DNA of 56,093 nucleotides from Bacteroidia bacterium (GCA_030430845.1 JAUIKE010000037.1:1-56093); one strand, 5' to 3'. Shown: positions 44,455 to 54,747, counted from the first letter of the stretch. A program made the numbers and translations. The notes: a model not told the origin generated them from the letters alone.

Positions 44455-45945
44455 ATGAACATCACTATAGAAAATATCATCCTGATCGGCTCTACTTTGC
44501 TGCTTATCAGCATCGTGGCCGGAAAAACCAGCTTTAGGTTTGGGATCCCAACGCTCTTACTCTTCCTTACCATCGGCATGCTGGCCGGCTCCGATGGCAT
44601 TGGAGGTATTTATTTCGACAATCCAAAGATCGCGCAGTTCATCGGCGTGGTTTCCCTCAATTTCATCCTGTTTTCAGGTGGCCTGGACACCTGCTGGTCC
44701 ACCGTCAAACCGGTACTCAAAGAAGGGATCGCCTTGTCTACCCTGGGCGTCTTGCTCACGGCCGTAGGACTCGGTTTCTTCGTTCATTTCATCACCGATT
44801 TCAGCATTTATGAGAGCTTATTACTCGGCGCCATCGTGTCTTCAACTGACGCCGCCGCTGTTTTCTCCATCCTGCGCGGCAAAAACCTGGCCCTGAAAAA
44901 AAACCTGCGCCCTACCCTGGAGCTGGAAAGCGGTAGTAACGACCCTATGGCCTATGTACTCACCATCGCCTTTTTGTCTCTCGTTACCAGCCCCGACAAG
45001 AGCCTCTTGTCCATCATTCCCTTTTTCCTACAGCAAATGGCGCTCGGAGCGGTAGCCGGTTTCCTTTTTGGAAAATTGAGCAAGTGGATCATCAACCGGA
45101 TCAAACTTGACTTCGAAGGCTTGTATCCCGTACTCGTCATTGCCCTGATGTTCATCACCTTCTCTACCACAGACGCGATCGGAGGAAATGGCTTTTTGGC
45201 TATTTATATCTGCTCGGTTTACCTGGGCAATCAAAACATCATCCACAAAAAAACCATCCTGCGAATGTTCGACGGACTGGCCTGGCTGATGCAGATCGTG
45301 CTCTTCCTGACCCTGGGGCTGTTGGTTTTTCCAACTCAAATTGTTCCTTTCATCGGCGTCGGACTGCTCATCTCCTTGTTTTTAATCTTCGTAGCGCGCC
45401 CCTTAGCCGTTTTTATATCCCTGCTACCCTTTAAGATGAGGACCAAACGCCGGCTCTATATCTCCTGGGTGGGTTTGCGCGGAGCTGTGCCTATTGTATT
45501 TGCCACTTACCCGCTGCTAGCCGGTATCGAACAGGCCAACACCATCTTTAACATCGTTTTCTTTATCTCCGTCAGCTCTGTGATCATACAAGGCACCTCC
45601 CTCTCGCGCGTCGCTAAATGGCTGGATGTAGGCCTGCCGGAGGAAGAAAAGAAGCTGAATCCGACCGATCTGCTGTTATCCGAACACCCTCGTACCGTCA
45701 TGGAAGAAATTCCTATCCGGGAGGGCTGCCCTGCCATCGGACAACAGATCGTGGACCTCCACTTTCCTTCCAATGCCATCATCGCTATGATCCAACGCGA
45801 TAATAATTACCTGATCCCCAAGGGCTCTACCTATATCGAGCCGAACGACCGGCTGATCGTACTGACCGATGACCGGAAAAATATTGAGGAGGTCTTCGCT
45901 TCGCTGGAGTTGCAAGTCGAATCAGATGTAGCTACCGAATCCTGA
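44455..45945 (+). CDS. K+/H+ antiporter, CvrA/NhaP2 type
   Basis: A 496-aa monovalent cation:proton antiporter (CPA1). The membrane part has about 12 helices and the ion-site motif GAIVSSTDAAAVFSIL with LELESGSNDPMAYVL. The C-terminal cytoplasmic part (~400-480) is an RCK_C/TrkA-C domain (PIREGCPAIGQQIVDLHFP, IAMIQRDNNYLIPKG, LIVLTDD). It exports K+ in exchange for H+, for example during osmotic downshift. It complements the Trk uptake genes 30 kb away, though not in an operon with them. Confidence 0.9.
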   Translation: MNITIENIILIGSTLLLISIVAGKTSFRFGIPTLLLFLTIGMLAGSDGIGGIYFDNPKIAQFIGVVSLNFILFSGGLDTCWSTVKPVLKEGIALSTLGVLLTAVGLGFFVHFITDFSIYESLLLGAIVSSTDAAAVFSILRGKNLALKKNLRPTLELESGSNDPMAYVLTIAFLSLVTSPDKSLLSIIPFFLQQMALGAVAGFLFGKLSKWIINRIKLDFEGLYPVLVIALMFITFSTTDAIGGNGFLAIYICSVYLGNQNIIHKKTILRMFDGLAWLMQIVLFLTLGLLVFPTQIVPFIGVGLLISLFLIFVARPLAVFISLLPFKMRTKRRLYISWVGLRGAVPIVFATYPLLAGIEQANTIFNIVFFISVSSVIIQGTSLSRVAKWLDVGLPEEEKKLNPTDLLLSEHPRTVMEEIPIREGCPAIGQQIVDLHFPSNAIIAMIQRDNNYLIPKGSTYIEPNDRLIVLTDDRKNIEEVFASLELQVESDVATES

Positions 45946-46039
45946 AATTGTTTTTCATAAATGATCCTGGACAGAAAAACCTTCAAATATCAAAATCGGG
46001 TAATGCTTGAAAAAGTTATTATCCAGGCTCCTTTTCGCT

Positions 46040-46261
46040 ATGAAGTCCTCTTATAAAAAACCAGTGTTTCTGCTATCCAATATTTTAATCGTGCTGATGA
46101 TGTTAGTCGCCTTTTACGTGCACCTTCACCTGCGGGTTCCTGCCAGTGTATTACCCTTAAAGATCCGTCCGCCCTTCATTCCTGGATTCTTCCTCGTGTT
46201 AGCATTAGTGAATATCTATTGGGGAAAAAATATCGTGAAGGACTCTGGACAAACTTGCTAA
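46040..46261 (+). CDS. Small membrane protein, unknown
   Basis: A 73-aa protein with two hydrophobic helices (PVFLLSNILIVLMMLVAFYVHL and PGFFLVLALVNIYWG). The ATG at 46040 is taken because the longer frame starts only with a TTG. No family recognised. The next open frame begins 37 bp later. Confidence 0.5.
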   Translation: MKSSYKKPVFLLSNILIVLMMLVAFYVHLHLRVPASVLPLKIRPPFIPGFFLVLALVNIYWGKNIVKDSGQTC

Positions 46262-46298
46262 AAACCCATAGCTTTGCTGCTGCAAATCCAAAACGCCC

Positions 46299-46667
46299 TT
46301 GAAGCACAGTATTAAAATAGCATCTGTCATTTTTATGCTCTTGGCCTACGGCCTGGCAATGGGGCTGTCTGTACCCCAAAGTACAGCAGCAGCAAAGGTG
46401 CTTACGGAAGGGGAATCCACACACTATCAGGCCGCTCATTTACCCGACCTGCTTCATCATTTGCCTCAGGGTAAATCCTCGGTTTCTGTACAACTCAGCG
46501 TACCGGTTTCTTCAGCGAAAGACAGGCTGCAGCAATTCTGGCTTTTTGAAAAAGTCAGGGAAAGATCTGTCAATAACCGCCTGAAGCAGCATGTACGCGC
46601 ATCCGGTAAGTTTCTGTCGAGGCACCGAAAGGCCGATCTCATTTTTCCTTTCCACTATTTCTGGTAA
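46299..46667 (+). CDS. Small exported protein, unknown
   Basis: A 122-aa protein starting at TTG (46299), because a signal-like sequence (KHSIKIASVIFMLLAYGLAMGLS) begins directly there. The mature part is basic and rich in His/Gln/Arg without known motifs. A hairpin with a T-rich tail follows at 46716-46743. Function unknown. Confidence 0.45.
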   Translation: MKHSIKIASVIFMLLAYGLAMGLSVPQSTAAAKVLTEGESTHYQAAHLPDLLHHLPQGKSSVSVQLSVPVSSAKDRLQQFWLFEKVRERSVNNRLKQHVRASGKFLSRHRKADLIFPFHYFW

Positions 46668-46715
46668 TCCATTATTTGATTTATTGGTGGGCCTTCCAGG
46701 CCCGGTGTTTTATTT

Positions 46716-46743
46716 CTCAAGATGACAGCAAAAGCATCTTGAG
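46716..46743 (+). terminator. Terminator after the small exported protein
   Basis: CTCAAGATG paired with CATCTTGAG, followed by GCTCTTTTTATA. Confidence 0.6.
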
Positions 46744-46771
46744 GCTCTTTTTATATTCAAATCAAATAATC

Positions 46772-47251
46772 ATGGAATTAGGAACAAGCATTTTGGGGTT
46801 TGTAACCATAGCCCTCTGTTTTTTACCCTTCTTGTGGATGGGTAATGCCAGAAAGAAAAAAGAAAAAAAGTTGCTCAACAACCTCCGTTCGTTGGCAGAT
46901 CAGCAATCCTGTACGATCACCGATTTCGACCTCGGCCCGGACTTAGCAATTGGCATAGATGCCGAGAATGGGTGGGTGTTTTTTTATAAAAAAAAGGAAG
47001 ATGCCCTTATTCAGGAAAGTCTGTCATTTTCCTCGATCAAAAAATGCCGTATTCATTCACAGAAAAGGAATGTAAAGATCAAAAACAGCTCGAAAACCGT
47101 AATCGATCAACTGGAGTTGGTCTTTGAACCGGCCGAGGAGTCGGCTGGCCGGAAGAGGTGGGAAATGTACAATGCGGATGAAAACTTCCAGTTAAATGGA
47201 GAATTGCAACTGACCCAAAAGTGGGAAGCGCTCATTAATGAGTCTTTATAG
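46772..47251 (+). CDS. Membrane-anchored hypothetical protein
   Basis: A 159-aa protein with one N-terminal helix (TSILGFVTIALCFLPFLWM), a lysine-rich stretch (ARKKKEKKLL) and a cytoplasmic alpha/beta part (SCTITDFDLGPDLAIGIDAENGWVFFYKKKED...). No known domain. The ATG at 46772 starts directly at the anchor; the frame upstream runs into the preceding terminator. It is followed by its own terminator. Confidence 0.55.
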   Translation: MELGTSILGFVTIALCFLPFLWMGNARKKKEKKLLNNLRSLADQQSCTITDFDLGPDLAIGIDAENGWVFFYKKKEDALIQESLSFSSIKKCRIHSQKRNVKIKNSSKTVIDQLELVFEPAEESAGRKRWEMYNADENFQLNGELQLTQKWEALINESL

Positions 47252-47280
47252 CGAACGATGAGTTGGCCTGAATGAAAAAT

Positions 47281-47313
47281 TGCTTCTAAAATATTTCTTG
47301 TATTTTAGAAGCA
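47281..47313 (+). terminator. Terminator
   Basis: A 13-bp perfect stem (TGCTTCTAAAATA with TATTTTAGAAGCA), 7-nt loop, followed by TTTCTTTTT. Confidence 0.85.
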
Positions 47314-47336
47314 TTTCTTTTTAACGATCACCCGAC

Positions 47337-48185
47337 ATGACTTATTTAACCAACGCCTGCCAGGCATTGGCCTGGTTCTTTGCACTCCTCACTTTTGGCG
47401 GATTCCTTACCTCCTGCCAAACAAACACCCTCAATCCCTGCGAAATGAATCTGACCATCGGCAATGGCTTAAGCTTTAATCCACAGGATAACAGCCTGCT
47501 CATCTCCAAACCTAGCGGGCAATCGGCCCCTAATGGGAAGCCCCAGTACAGCTTATACCAGGTTTCCGTTGTGGCTGACAGCCTTCAATATCAGCGGCTG
47601 GCTATCAACAGCCGACATACTGACTACCACCCTGTTTTTTCTCCTGACGGCCAATTCCTGCTGTTTAATTCCACCCGCCCCAAGCCTACGCAGGATACGA
47701 CTTCCGGAAAAACCGACATCTGGCTATCCCGCTATGTGGAGGGCCAGCTTCAGGAGCCCGACTATCTGGAGAGCATCAACACTGACTTTCACGACTCCTA
47801 CCCTACGCTAACTCAGAACAATACGCTGTACTTCAACTCTGACCGGCCCGGCAGTCAGGGCCTGATGGACATTTACCGATCCGAATTCCGGGATGGCCAA
47901 TGGGGACGACCGGAGCCCGTTTCGACTTTAAATTCGCCGGATAGCGAAAATGATCTGGTGGTAGATCCACAGGAGCGGTTTATTATTTTTAATCGATACA
48001 TCGCCGCTACCGGTGAGATCGATCTTTTTATCAGCTATAAAGAAAATGGAGATTGGGGCGCTCCCGAAAGATTAGACAACATCAACCGGCCGGAGGTTTG
48101 GGAGCTGACACCTACGCTTTCGTTCGATGGGAAGGTATTGTATTTAGAGATTGAAGGAAGAGTGGAGTGTTATGAGTTGGAGTAA
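47337..48185 (+). CDS. PD40 (TolB-like) propeller lipoprotein
   Basis: A 282-aa lipoprotein (hydrophobic stretch ending LTSC, Cys27). The mature part has repeated WD40-like PD40 units: HTDYHPVFSPDGQFLLFNST, DSYPTLTQNNTLYFNSDRPGSQGLMDIYRSEF, ENDLVVDPQERFIIFN, ELTPTLSFDGKVLYLE. Similar proteins in Bacteroidota are surface or periplasmic propellers of unknown ligand. Confidence 0.8.
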   Translation: MTYLTNACQALAWFFALLTFGGFLTSCQTNTLNPCEMNLTIGNGLSFNPQDNSLLISKPSGQSAPNGKPQYSLYQVSVVADSLQYQRLAINSRHTDYHPVFSPDGQFLLFNSTRPKPTQDTTSGKTDIWLSRYVEGQLQEPDYLESINTDFHDSYPTLTQNNTLYFNSDRPGSQGLMDIYRSEFRDGQWGRPEPVSTLNSPDSENDLVVDPQERFIIFNRYIAATGEIDLFISYKENGDWGAPERLDNINRPEVWELTPTLSFDGKVLYLEIEGRVECYELE

Positions 48186-48370
48186 ATGTTTTTCACTACA
48201 AGAATATTTATATAATTTTATTACCTTTAAGTAAATCATATACAATTAATGTTTCACAAAAAAAACGCTTTAAACAAAATAAAAATACAACGATTTTTAT
48301 GTTCACCCAATAAAATCCATCTGAAAACACTTATTGACGCTACCCATTTTAATTGACTAAAAAAAGCAAA

Positions 48371-50599
48371 ATGAAACCCTGGAGCCACGACGCGGGCGAA
48401 CTAAACCCACATGACATCCCCAATGCGTATATTTACAGAAACCAGTACATTGAAGAATACCTCCGGCCCAGCTCACATGAGAGGAAGCTTTTTCTAATAG
48501 GAGCCAAAGGCTGCGGTAAAACCCTTTTATTGAGGTATAAAGCCTTCTTGTATTGGAACAAAATGGAGTCGGATGACCAACCCGGCTTTCGGGTATCTGC
48601 CAGTAATGAATTGGTAGAAAGCCTGGAGTTTGATATAGACACCCTATCCAGGAAAGAGTTAGAAACACTTGCCAATTTACAGACATGGAAAAATATCTGG
48701 AAATATTCATTAACGCTGCTAGCCCTTAGGCGGCTGAAGATTCCATTCCCCCCCCAATTCCAGCACCTGGATCTTGATTTTCCGGAACATTACCGTTTAG
48801 GCAATATTGTCACCGAGCTAATTACGAATCAATCTCGTTACATCACTTCCAACTTTTTCAGGAACCACCTTAATGGGATGACCTCGCTCCTGAATGGGTT
48901 GAAATACCCCTTTATATTATTTATTGATCGTTTGGACCAGGCGCTTGACACCCTGCTTTCAAATGATGAATACAGGTATTTTAATTCGCAAAACCACGAA
49001 AATGTACCGTTTAAAGTTTGGCAGCATGCTCAATTCGGCCTTTTACTGAGTAGTTATAATTTTACTACTGCCATCAACCGACATATCAAGATATTCGCCA
49101 CAGCAAGGCGGGAAGCGCTTGACGTCGACACGCAATTAATGGCCAACATCACAAGTTTTTGCACCTTTCTTGACTATACACAAGACGAATTAAAGGAAAT
49201 ATTTGAAACAAACATAAAGCATACTCCCGACAAATTCCTTTACCCCAAGGCGTCTAAGGCTGATTTATACCATTCCTTTTTTGGGTTTGATGAAATGTCA
49301 CATATTCAGGCCAAAGATGAAAACCAGGAATACCGGAAGGAGCCTGTTTTTAGTTTCATCTTAAGACATACTTTTGAGCGCCCCAGAGAAATAGTATTAA
49401 TGGGAAGCAAAATATACCGGCAACTTTTAACGAAGGATTATCACAGCTTATCACTTCGCAGAAAAATCGAAAGAGTCCGAAGAGAGGTGAATGACACTTC
49501 CCACAACATCATACTCAAAAGTTATTTAAAAGAGGTCATTCCTTCATTTAGGGAAGAATACATCAACGAATGTGCCAAGGCTTTTCACAAAAACCTTATT
49601 TATCCCGATGATTTGGAAAAGCTGGATCCAGAAATCATCAATTATCTATATCGAATTGGGTTGATCGGTTATGTAAGGCAGGGAAAACAGCATTTTTTAC
49701 CCGCCTCCAATTACATTCATGACTCTAAAGAAAGATTGCCCAAATCCAGTAACTACCTTCTGCACCCTTCCTTGGATCACAGGCTCCAACAAGAAAGGGA
49801 GTTTCACGACTTTTATAATGAATCCTGCATTATTGGTAATGGCTACCCTTTTTATCCTCCTCCTTTATATTCGATAAAACGAAACCACATCAAGGCCCTG
49901 CATTACTACCTCCCTAAAAAAATCCCAGGTAAAGGAAGTTGGGAAGAACAATGGAAAAGGGCGAATATTTGGGTTCCTGCAGAGGCCTTGTACCAAAGGT
50001 ACTTTATTGACGAAATGGATGAATCTCAAATCAGAATCAGTCAGAAAATGATCAATAATGCCTTAAAGATCCTTTCAACTGTGGCCAATCATACTGCACA
50101 GCAAATATTAATCAAACAATTTCGCATTTCTGATCCCAAATGGAAGACATTTGAGGGGGTTCTCCAAAGCCGACTAAGAAGTTTTTTTGCGAATAATGAA
50201 TATTCTAAGAAAGTCGAAACGCTCGACACAGAAGGACTACAAACCTTTGAGGTGAGGCAGTTCGGCCGACTCATTGCAGCAGGGATGCTCGTTTTTTTAG
50301 AAACCGATTACAGCAGCGTACGCGAAATTCTGCAAACATTTAGCTTCAACCGGAATGGTAACGGAGACCGAGAAGATAGTGCCATTCGCTTTTTACGCGA
50401 TGCTTTCTTCCTACCTAATCTCCCCAATAGTAGTGTGCCACGAACGAAGGTCGAGCGCCGCAAACTGCTCCACAACCTGTCTGACTTCGAAAGAAGCTTG
50501 TTAAACCGTTGGTGGTTGCAGTATACTCATCACATTCTATTTGAGAACCGCCTCTTTGAAGAAGAACATATTAACTATTTGAAGAAAATACTGGGTTAA
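48371..50599 (+). CDS. Large P-loop ATPase (Sll1717-like)
   Basis: A 742-aa soluble protein. Walker A is LIGAKGCGKT (residues 42-51), and a Walker B-like FILFIDRLDQAL lies near 190 with a sensor-like KIFATARREAL later. This layout matches the P-loop ATPase family named after Sll1717. The remaining ~450 residues are charged and helical with no recognised effector. Such ATPases occur in defence-type contexts, so a sensor/effector role is possible but unproven. The ATG at 48371 is preferred to a TTG 18 bp earlier. It stands alone. Confidence 0.65.
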   Translation: MKPWSHDAGELNPHDIPNAYIYRNQYIEEYLRPSSHERKLFLIGAKGCGKTLLLRYKAFLYWNKMESDDQPGFRVSASNELVESLEFDIDTLSRKELETLANLQTWKNIWKYSLTLLALRRLKIPFPPQFQHLDLDFPEHYRLGNIVTELITNQSRYITSNFFRNHLNGMTSLLNGLKYPFILFIDRLDQALDTLLSNDEYRYFNSQNHENVPFKVWQHAQFGLLLSSYNFTTAINRHIKIFATARREALDVDTQLMANITSFCTFLDYTQDELKEIFETNIKHTPDKFLYPKASKADLYHSFFGFDEMSHIQAKDENQEYRKEPVFSFILRHTFERPREIVLMGSKIYRQLLTKDYHSLSLRRKIERVRREVNDTSHNIILKSYLKEVIPSFREEYINECAKAFHKNLIYPDDLEKLDPEIINYLYRIGLIGYVRQGKQHFLPASNYIHDSKERLPKSSNYLLHPSLDHRLQQEREFHDFYNESCIIGNGYPFYPPPLYSIKRNHIKALHYYLPKKIPGKGSWEEQWKRANIWVPAEALYQRYFIDEMDESQIRISQKMINNALKILSTVANHTAQQILIKQFRISDPKWKTFEGVLQSRLRSFFANNEYSKKVETLDTEGLQTFEVRQFGRLIAAGMLVFLETDYSSVREILQTFSFNRNGNGDREDSAIRFLRDAFFLPNLPNSSVPRTKVERRKLLHNLSDFERSLLNRWWLQYTHHILFENRLFEEEHINYLKKILG

Positions 50600-50648
50600 A
50601 GGGAACTTTAGAGGCCTAATGAGGCTTTTATAAAAGAATCTAATTGAT

Positions 50649-50686
50649 TGTGTAAAAGGTCGTCCATGCAGGAAGCCTTTTACACA
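50649..50686 (+). terminator. Terminator-like hairpin after the P-loop ATPase
   Basis: TGTGTAAAAGG paired with CCTTTTACACA around a 16-nt loop; no T tract follows. It shares its core with the hairpin at 8982-9030. Confidence 0.5.
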
Positions 50687-50846
50687 CCCTCCAATCACAT
50701 TCCTGGCGGCTTCCTGATAGCTTCCTACTAAGCTCTTTACCCCAAGCTAAACCTTCCTGGCAAGCCCTCACGGCTAAATTGTTATTAATAGCCAAATGAT
50801 GGAATTTTGTTGTAGAACTTTTTCCATAACCAAATTTCATCGCCTT

Positions 50847-51533
50847 ATGATTGACTTCCTGATAACCATCATCCTCGTCCTGATTTTAGTCCTGGTGGCC
50901 ATCGTACACTTATTCCGCCTGATCTTCCGATTCTCGCATCCTTATGCCTCAGCGGTTATTGCCCCAAGACCAGCAACCACCCATCCCAATGCAAACCGTG
51001 GTAGCGCCGTTGGAATTTTTATTCTGATTCTGGTAGGAGCCCTGGCTTATTTAAGCTTAAACAATCGGAACATCTCCCCTCCTTCTCTGGAGCCGGATAG
51101 AAAGATTGAACAAGTTACTTCAAGCCCGGATACTCCGAGGATGGAAGAACCTATGAACTCAGAGGAATCAACCGAGCCTCAGTCTCGGTCACCCGGCAGA
51201 GAGTTTGAAAATGATACAGGTTTTCCCGAAACAGAAAACTTCCGTAAAATTCAAACAAATGAATGGGAAGTTGACCGCTACAATCAATCGCCCAAACGGT
51301 CTCTGCCGGCAAGGTTCTACAGTATACAGCTGAATGCATTCAATGACAGAGAAAACGCCGAAAGAGAAGCCAACCGGCTGGGGTCAGTTTACAAAAACCT
51401 GAAACTGATTTACGTAGAAGGATTCGCCCCGTTTAAGGTGATTTTAGGACCATTCAATGATGAGGAAGCTGCCAAAACGTTTAAAAAGAGACATAAGACC
51501 GGCGGATTCATTAGTTTAATCGATCATCAATAA
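50847..51533 (+). CDS. SPOR-domain membrane protein
   Basis: A 228-aa protein. It has two hydrophobic helices (FLITIILVLILVLVAIVHLF and GIFILILVGALAYLSL), a disordered Ser/Pro/Glu-rich linker, and a C-terminal SPOR domain (~155-228: FYSIQLNAFNDRENAEREANRL, FKVILGPFNDEEAAKTF). SPOR domains bind denuded glycan strands at division sites, so a cell-envelope or division role is likely. The ATG at 50847 is chosen because the membrane helix begins there. Confidence 0.8.
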   Translation: MIDFLITIILVLILVLVAIVHLFRLIFRFSHPYASAVIAPRPATTHPNANRGSAVGIFILILVGALAYLSLNNRNISPPSLEPDRKIEQVTSSPDTPRMEEPMNSEESTEPQSRSPGREFENDTGFPETENFRKIQTNEWEVDRYNQSPKRSLPARFYSIQLNAFNDRENAEREANRLGSVYKNLKLIYVEGFAPFKVILGPFNDEEAAKTFKKRHKTGGFISLIDHQ

Positions 51534-51541
51534 TAATCGAA

Positions 51542-51580
51542 GGGCGTCTCATAACCGCCAATAGTCTTAGTGAGACGCCC
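51542..51580. terminator. Bidirectional terminator
   Basis: GGGCGTCTCA paired with TGAGACGCCC, then CTTTATTTTT; between convergent genes. The 15 nt at 51541-51555 recur inverted at 54713-54727. Confidence 0.75.
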
Positions 51581-51622
51581 CTTTATTTTTAACAACCAGA
51601 CCAATACCTTGTATTCAAGGCA

Positions 51623-52024
51623 CTAGCCCGCATCCACCGGCGTCACCGCCACATTCATCCGCTTCACTTGTCCCTTCTTAATCGTCACGGTTCTTTCTGC
51701 ATCGATATTCGCACTTTGTACAGAGATGTAGTAGGTTCCACCAAGCAGTTTAGTAAACGTCACGCCTCCACGGCTTTGGGTAATCCTGGAAGCCACCGGA
51801 TTAATGTTGTTAGAACGCTCTTCTTCTGACCAGTACAGAGAAACTTGTACATTCTGGTAGGTATCCGGACCACCGCATTGCTCGGCTGTATGCGAGGCAG
51901 CATCCGTCACCTGAACGGTCAGCATCGCAAATTCAGGATTTAATTCCGGACTGTGGTCGCTTTTTTCACAGCTAAACAATAAACCGATGGATAAAAAGAG
52001 AAGTGAGTAAATCCATTTTTTCAT
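51623..52024 (-). CDS. Hypothetical lipoprotein with Cna-B/prealbumin-like domain
   Basis: A 133-aa lipoprotein (MKKWIYSLLFLSIGLLFSC, lipobox LFSC). The mature domain is beta-rich: AMLTVQVTDA..., VQVSLYWSEEER, GGVTFTKLLGGTYYISVQSANIDAERTVTIKKGQ, typical of carboxypeptidase-regulatory or Cna-B-like folds in surface proteins. Role unknown. Confidence 0.65.
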   Translation of the reverse strand: MKKWIYSLLFLSIGLLFSCEKSDHSPELNPEFAMLTVQVTDAASHTAEQCGGPDTYQNVQVSLYWSEEERSNNINPVASRITQSRGGVTFTKLLGGTYYISVQSANIDAERTVTIKKGQVKRMNVAVTPVDAG

Positions 52025-52227
52025 AGCTAAAAATATTTATGGGTGTAAGGAAAGTGGTCAATGTTGTAGGTTCAGTGACTAAGTGAAAATATGTTCTTCC
52101 TAAAATACGAAAAATAATCAGACTATTTCTACAGTGATCTTTTTTCCGCTCACTGTGACATAAATCAAATAAGCAGAAGCTAAGAATTTATAAATTTACC
52201 TCAATTTCAATACCAAAAACTCCATTC

Positions 52228-54516
52228 ATGGACAAGAAACAACTCAAGCAGGATGCACTTCATTATCATTCCAAGGGGCGCCCCGGAAAAATTGAAGTCA
52301 TTCCCACCAAAGAAACTGATACACAGCGAGATTTATCCTTAGCATATTCACCTGGCGTGGCCGAGCCTTGCCTGGCCATCGAACAGGACAAAGAAAATGC
52401 CTATAAATATACAGCCAAAGGAAACCTGGTGGCCGTCATCAGCAACGGGACTGCCGTACTAGGATTAGGTGACATCGGCCCTGAGGCCAGCAAGCCGGTT
52501 ATGGAGGGCAAAGGCCTGCTGTTCAAGATCTATGCTGACATAGACTGCTTCGACCTCGAGCTGGACACCAAGGATGTTGATGAATTCGTCCGTACCGTCA
52601 AAATACTGGAACCTACCTTTGGAGGGATCAACCTGGAAGATATTTCAGCCCCCAGTTGCTTTGAGATCGAGGAACGTTTGAAAAAAGAATTGAACATTCC
52701 CGTCATGCACGACGACCAGCATGGCACCGCCATTATTAGCGGTGCAGCCCTCCTGAATGCGCTGGAACTAGTGGATAAAAAAATTGAGGATGTGAAAATT
52801 GTAGTGAGTGGTGCCGGAGCCTCTGCCTGTTCGTGTACCAGGATCTATAAATCCTTGGGGGCAAGCCCAGAGAACATTTTCATGTATGATAGTAAAGGCC
52901 TGCTCCATCCGGAACGCAATAATCTCGACGGCCAAAAAGAAGAGTTCATCAACGGCGCAGTACCTTCCGATACTTCTTTGGCCGATATTATGGAAGCAGC
53001 AGATGTATTCATCGGCCTCTCCCGGGGCGGCATACTCCAAGCTGAGATGGTCAAAAAAATGGCCGATGATCCCATTATTTTCGCCATGGCTAACCCCAAC
53101 CCCGAAATCACTTATGAAGAAGCCAAAGAAGCCCGGCCCGATTGCATCATGGCAACCGGACGCTCCGACTACCCCAACCAGGTCAATAATGTGCTCGGCT
53201 TTCCTTTCATCTTCCGCGGAGCACTAGACGTCCGCGCTTCCGAGATCAATGAAGAAATGAAACTGGCTGCCGTGCGTGCCCTGGCAAATCTGGCAAAAAA
53301 ACCCGTCCCGGATATCGTTAACATGGCTTACGGCAATATTAACCTTAAATTCGGCAAAGACTATATCATTCCTAAGCCCGTCGATCCCCGACTGATCACT
53401 ACCGTGGCTCCGGCTGTCGCAAAAGCTGCAATGGATACCGGCGTCGCCCAGGCGTCCATCACAGACTGGGAGACTTACCAACTCGAGCTGGACCGACGCC
53501 TCGGCAATGACAATACCATCTCTAAGATCATTGAAACGCAAGCCAAACAAGATCCTAAAAAAGTGGTCTTCGTGGATGCTGAAAATGTCACCGTACTGAA
53601 GGCGGTGCAAGTTGTGATAGAAGAAAAAATTGCCCATCCGATTCTTTTGGGCAATCGCGAGAGGATCAAAAGCCTCATTAAAGAAAATGAACTCCCTCTT
53701 TTAGAGGTGCCCATTATCGACCCGACAAATGTTTCCGATCCGACGGTAAAAGCAACTCATTCATTGTATAGCCAGAAGTTTTTTGAAAAAAGGAAACGGA
53801 AGGGCATAACCCTGCACGAAGCCACTGACATCATGAACAGCCGCAGCTATTACGGTGCCATGATGGTAGAGAACGGCGATGCCGACGCCATGATCGGTGG
53901 GCTCACCAAAAAATATCCCTATACCCTTCGTCCGGCTCTTCAGATCATCGGGCCCCGGGAAGGCGTCGGCCGGGTAGTCAGTATGCACATCGTCGTTACC
54001 CGGCACGGGCCACTCTTCCTGGCTGACACCACCATCAATCATCACCTGACGGCCATCGACATTGCCGATTACACCGAACTGGTGGCAGAAGAAGTAAAAG
54101 CACTCAACATCGATCCGCGGATTGCCTTGGTGACTTATTCCAACTTCGGTTCTGTCCGCAACGGAGAATCCGCTAAACTGATGTGCCAGGCCGCCTCCAT
54201 CCTGCGAAAAAAACGCCCCGACTTGCAGATCGACGGTGAAATGCAGGCTCACCTGGCACTCAACCCGGAACTGCGCAAACAATTTTATCCCTTCTCGACC
54301 CTGGGCAACAAGAGAGCCAACGTTCTGATCTTTCCCAATCTTTCTTCCGCCAATATTTCCTACAACCTGCTCAATGAAACGGCCGGATTGGGAATCATCG
54401 GTCCAATTTTATTGGGATTGAAAAAACCGGTCCATGTTTTACAATTAGGCTCCAACGTCAACCAGATCGTCAGCATGGTAGGCGTCGCTGTTATGCATGC
54501 ACAGCGAAAAGGATAA
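52228..54516 (+). CDS. maeB: NADP-dependent malic enzyme, fused to phosphotransacetylase-like domain
   Basis: MaeB converts malate to pyruvate and CO2 with NADP+. At 762 aa it is the full two-domain form. The malic domain has [40 protein letters not shown] and the nucleotide motif VVSGAGASA. The C-terminal half (~430-762) is a phosphate acetyltransferase-like regulatory domain ([46 protein letters not shown]), which is thought to respond to acetyl-CoA. It is monocistronic. Confidence 0.95.
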   Translation: MDKKQLKQDALHYHSKGRPGKIEVIPTKETDTQRDLSLAYSPGVAEPCLAIEQDKENAYKYTAKGNLVAVISNGTAVLGLGDIGPEASKPVMEGKGLLFKIYADIDCFDLELDTKDVDEFVRTVKILEPTFGGINLEDISAPSCFEIEERLKKELNIPVMHDDQHGTAIISGAALLNALELVDKKIEDVKIVVSGAGASACSCTRIYKSLGASPENIFMYDSKGLLHPERNNLDGQKEEFINGAVPSDTSLADIMEAADVFIGLSRGGILQAEMVKKMADDPIIFAMANPNPEITYEEAKEARPDCIMATGRSDYPNQVNNVLGFPFIFRGALDVRASEINEEMKLAAVRALANLAKKPVPDIVNMAYGNINLKFGKDYIIPKPVDPRLITTVAPAVAKAAMDTGVAQASITDWETYQLELDRRLGNDNTISKIIETQAKQDPKKVVFVDAENVTVLKAVQVVIEEKIAHPILLGNRERIKSLIKENELPLLEVPIIDPTNVSDPTVKATHSLYSQKFFEKRKRKGITLHEATDIMNSRSYYGAMMVENGDADAMIGGLTKKYPYTLRPALQIIGPREGVGRVVSMHIVVTRHGPLFLADTTINHHLTAIDIADYTELVAEEVKALNIDPRIALVTYSNFGSVRNGESAKLMCQAASILRKKRPDLQIDGEMQAHLALNPELRKQFYPFSTLGNKRANVLIFPNLSSANISYNLLNETAGLGIIGPILLGLKKPVHVLQLGSNVNQIVSMVGVAVMHAQRKG

Positions 54517-54572
54517 AGCTTAAAAAAATCCGGAAAAACCCTTAAATTGAGGCAACCACTAATTAAAAATGA

Positions 54573-54609
54573 GGCTGTCTCAAAAGACCTACGGCCTTTT
54601 TCGACAGCC
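54573..54609 (+). terminator. Terminator of maeB
   Basis: GGCTGTC paired with GACAGCC and an inner AAAAG.../...CTTTT stem with tip CCTACGG. It is followed by CCAATAATATT, as after the hairpin at 22779. Confidence 0.65.
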
Positions 54610-54620
54610 AATAATATTTC

Positions 54621-54677
54621 TTTGGGAGGTATTTAATTATCAAAAACTTCGTTTTTGATAATTAAATACCTCCCAAA
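54621..54677. repeat. Perfect 27-bp-stem hairpin before the aldehyde dehydrogenase gene
   Basis: Arms 54621-54647 and 54651-54677 are exactly complementary around loop TTC. It is the third 27-bp/3-nt hairpin in the window (others at 16096 and 16306). Confidence 0.9.
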
Positions 54678-54700
54678 AAGAAAATTATTTGGCGGCGAAT

Positions 54701-54727
54701 AACGACGAAGGAGTTATGAGACGCCCT
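54701..54727. repeat. Half of a terminator-type hairpin
   Basis: AACGACGAAGGAGTTATGAG (54701-54720) is the exact reverse complement of 6762-6781, and 54713-54727 of 51541-51555. Only one arm is present, so it cannot fold as the other copies do. Confidence 0.85.
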
Positions 54728-54747
54728 CATTACCAACCAAATATGCC

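Noticed and set aside
52120..52165. ACAGTGA...TCACTGT as a CRP/FNR-type site upstream of maeB
   Set aside because: The spacing between arms is too long for the known sites and no -33/-7 pair is aligned with it.
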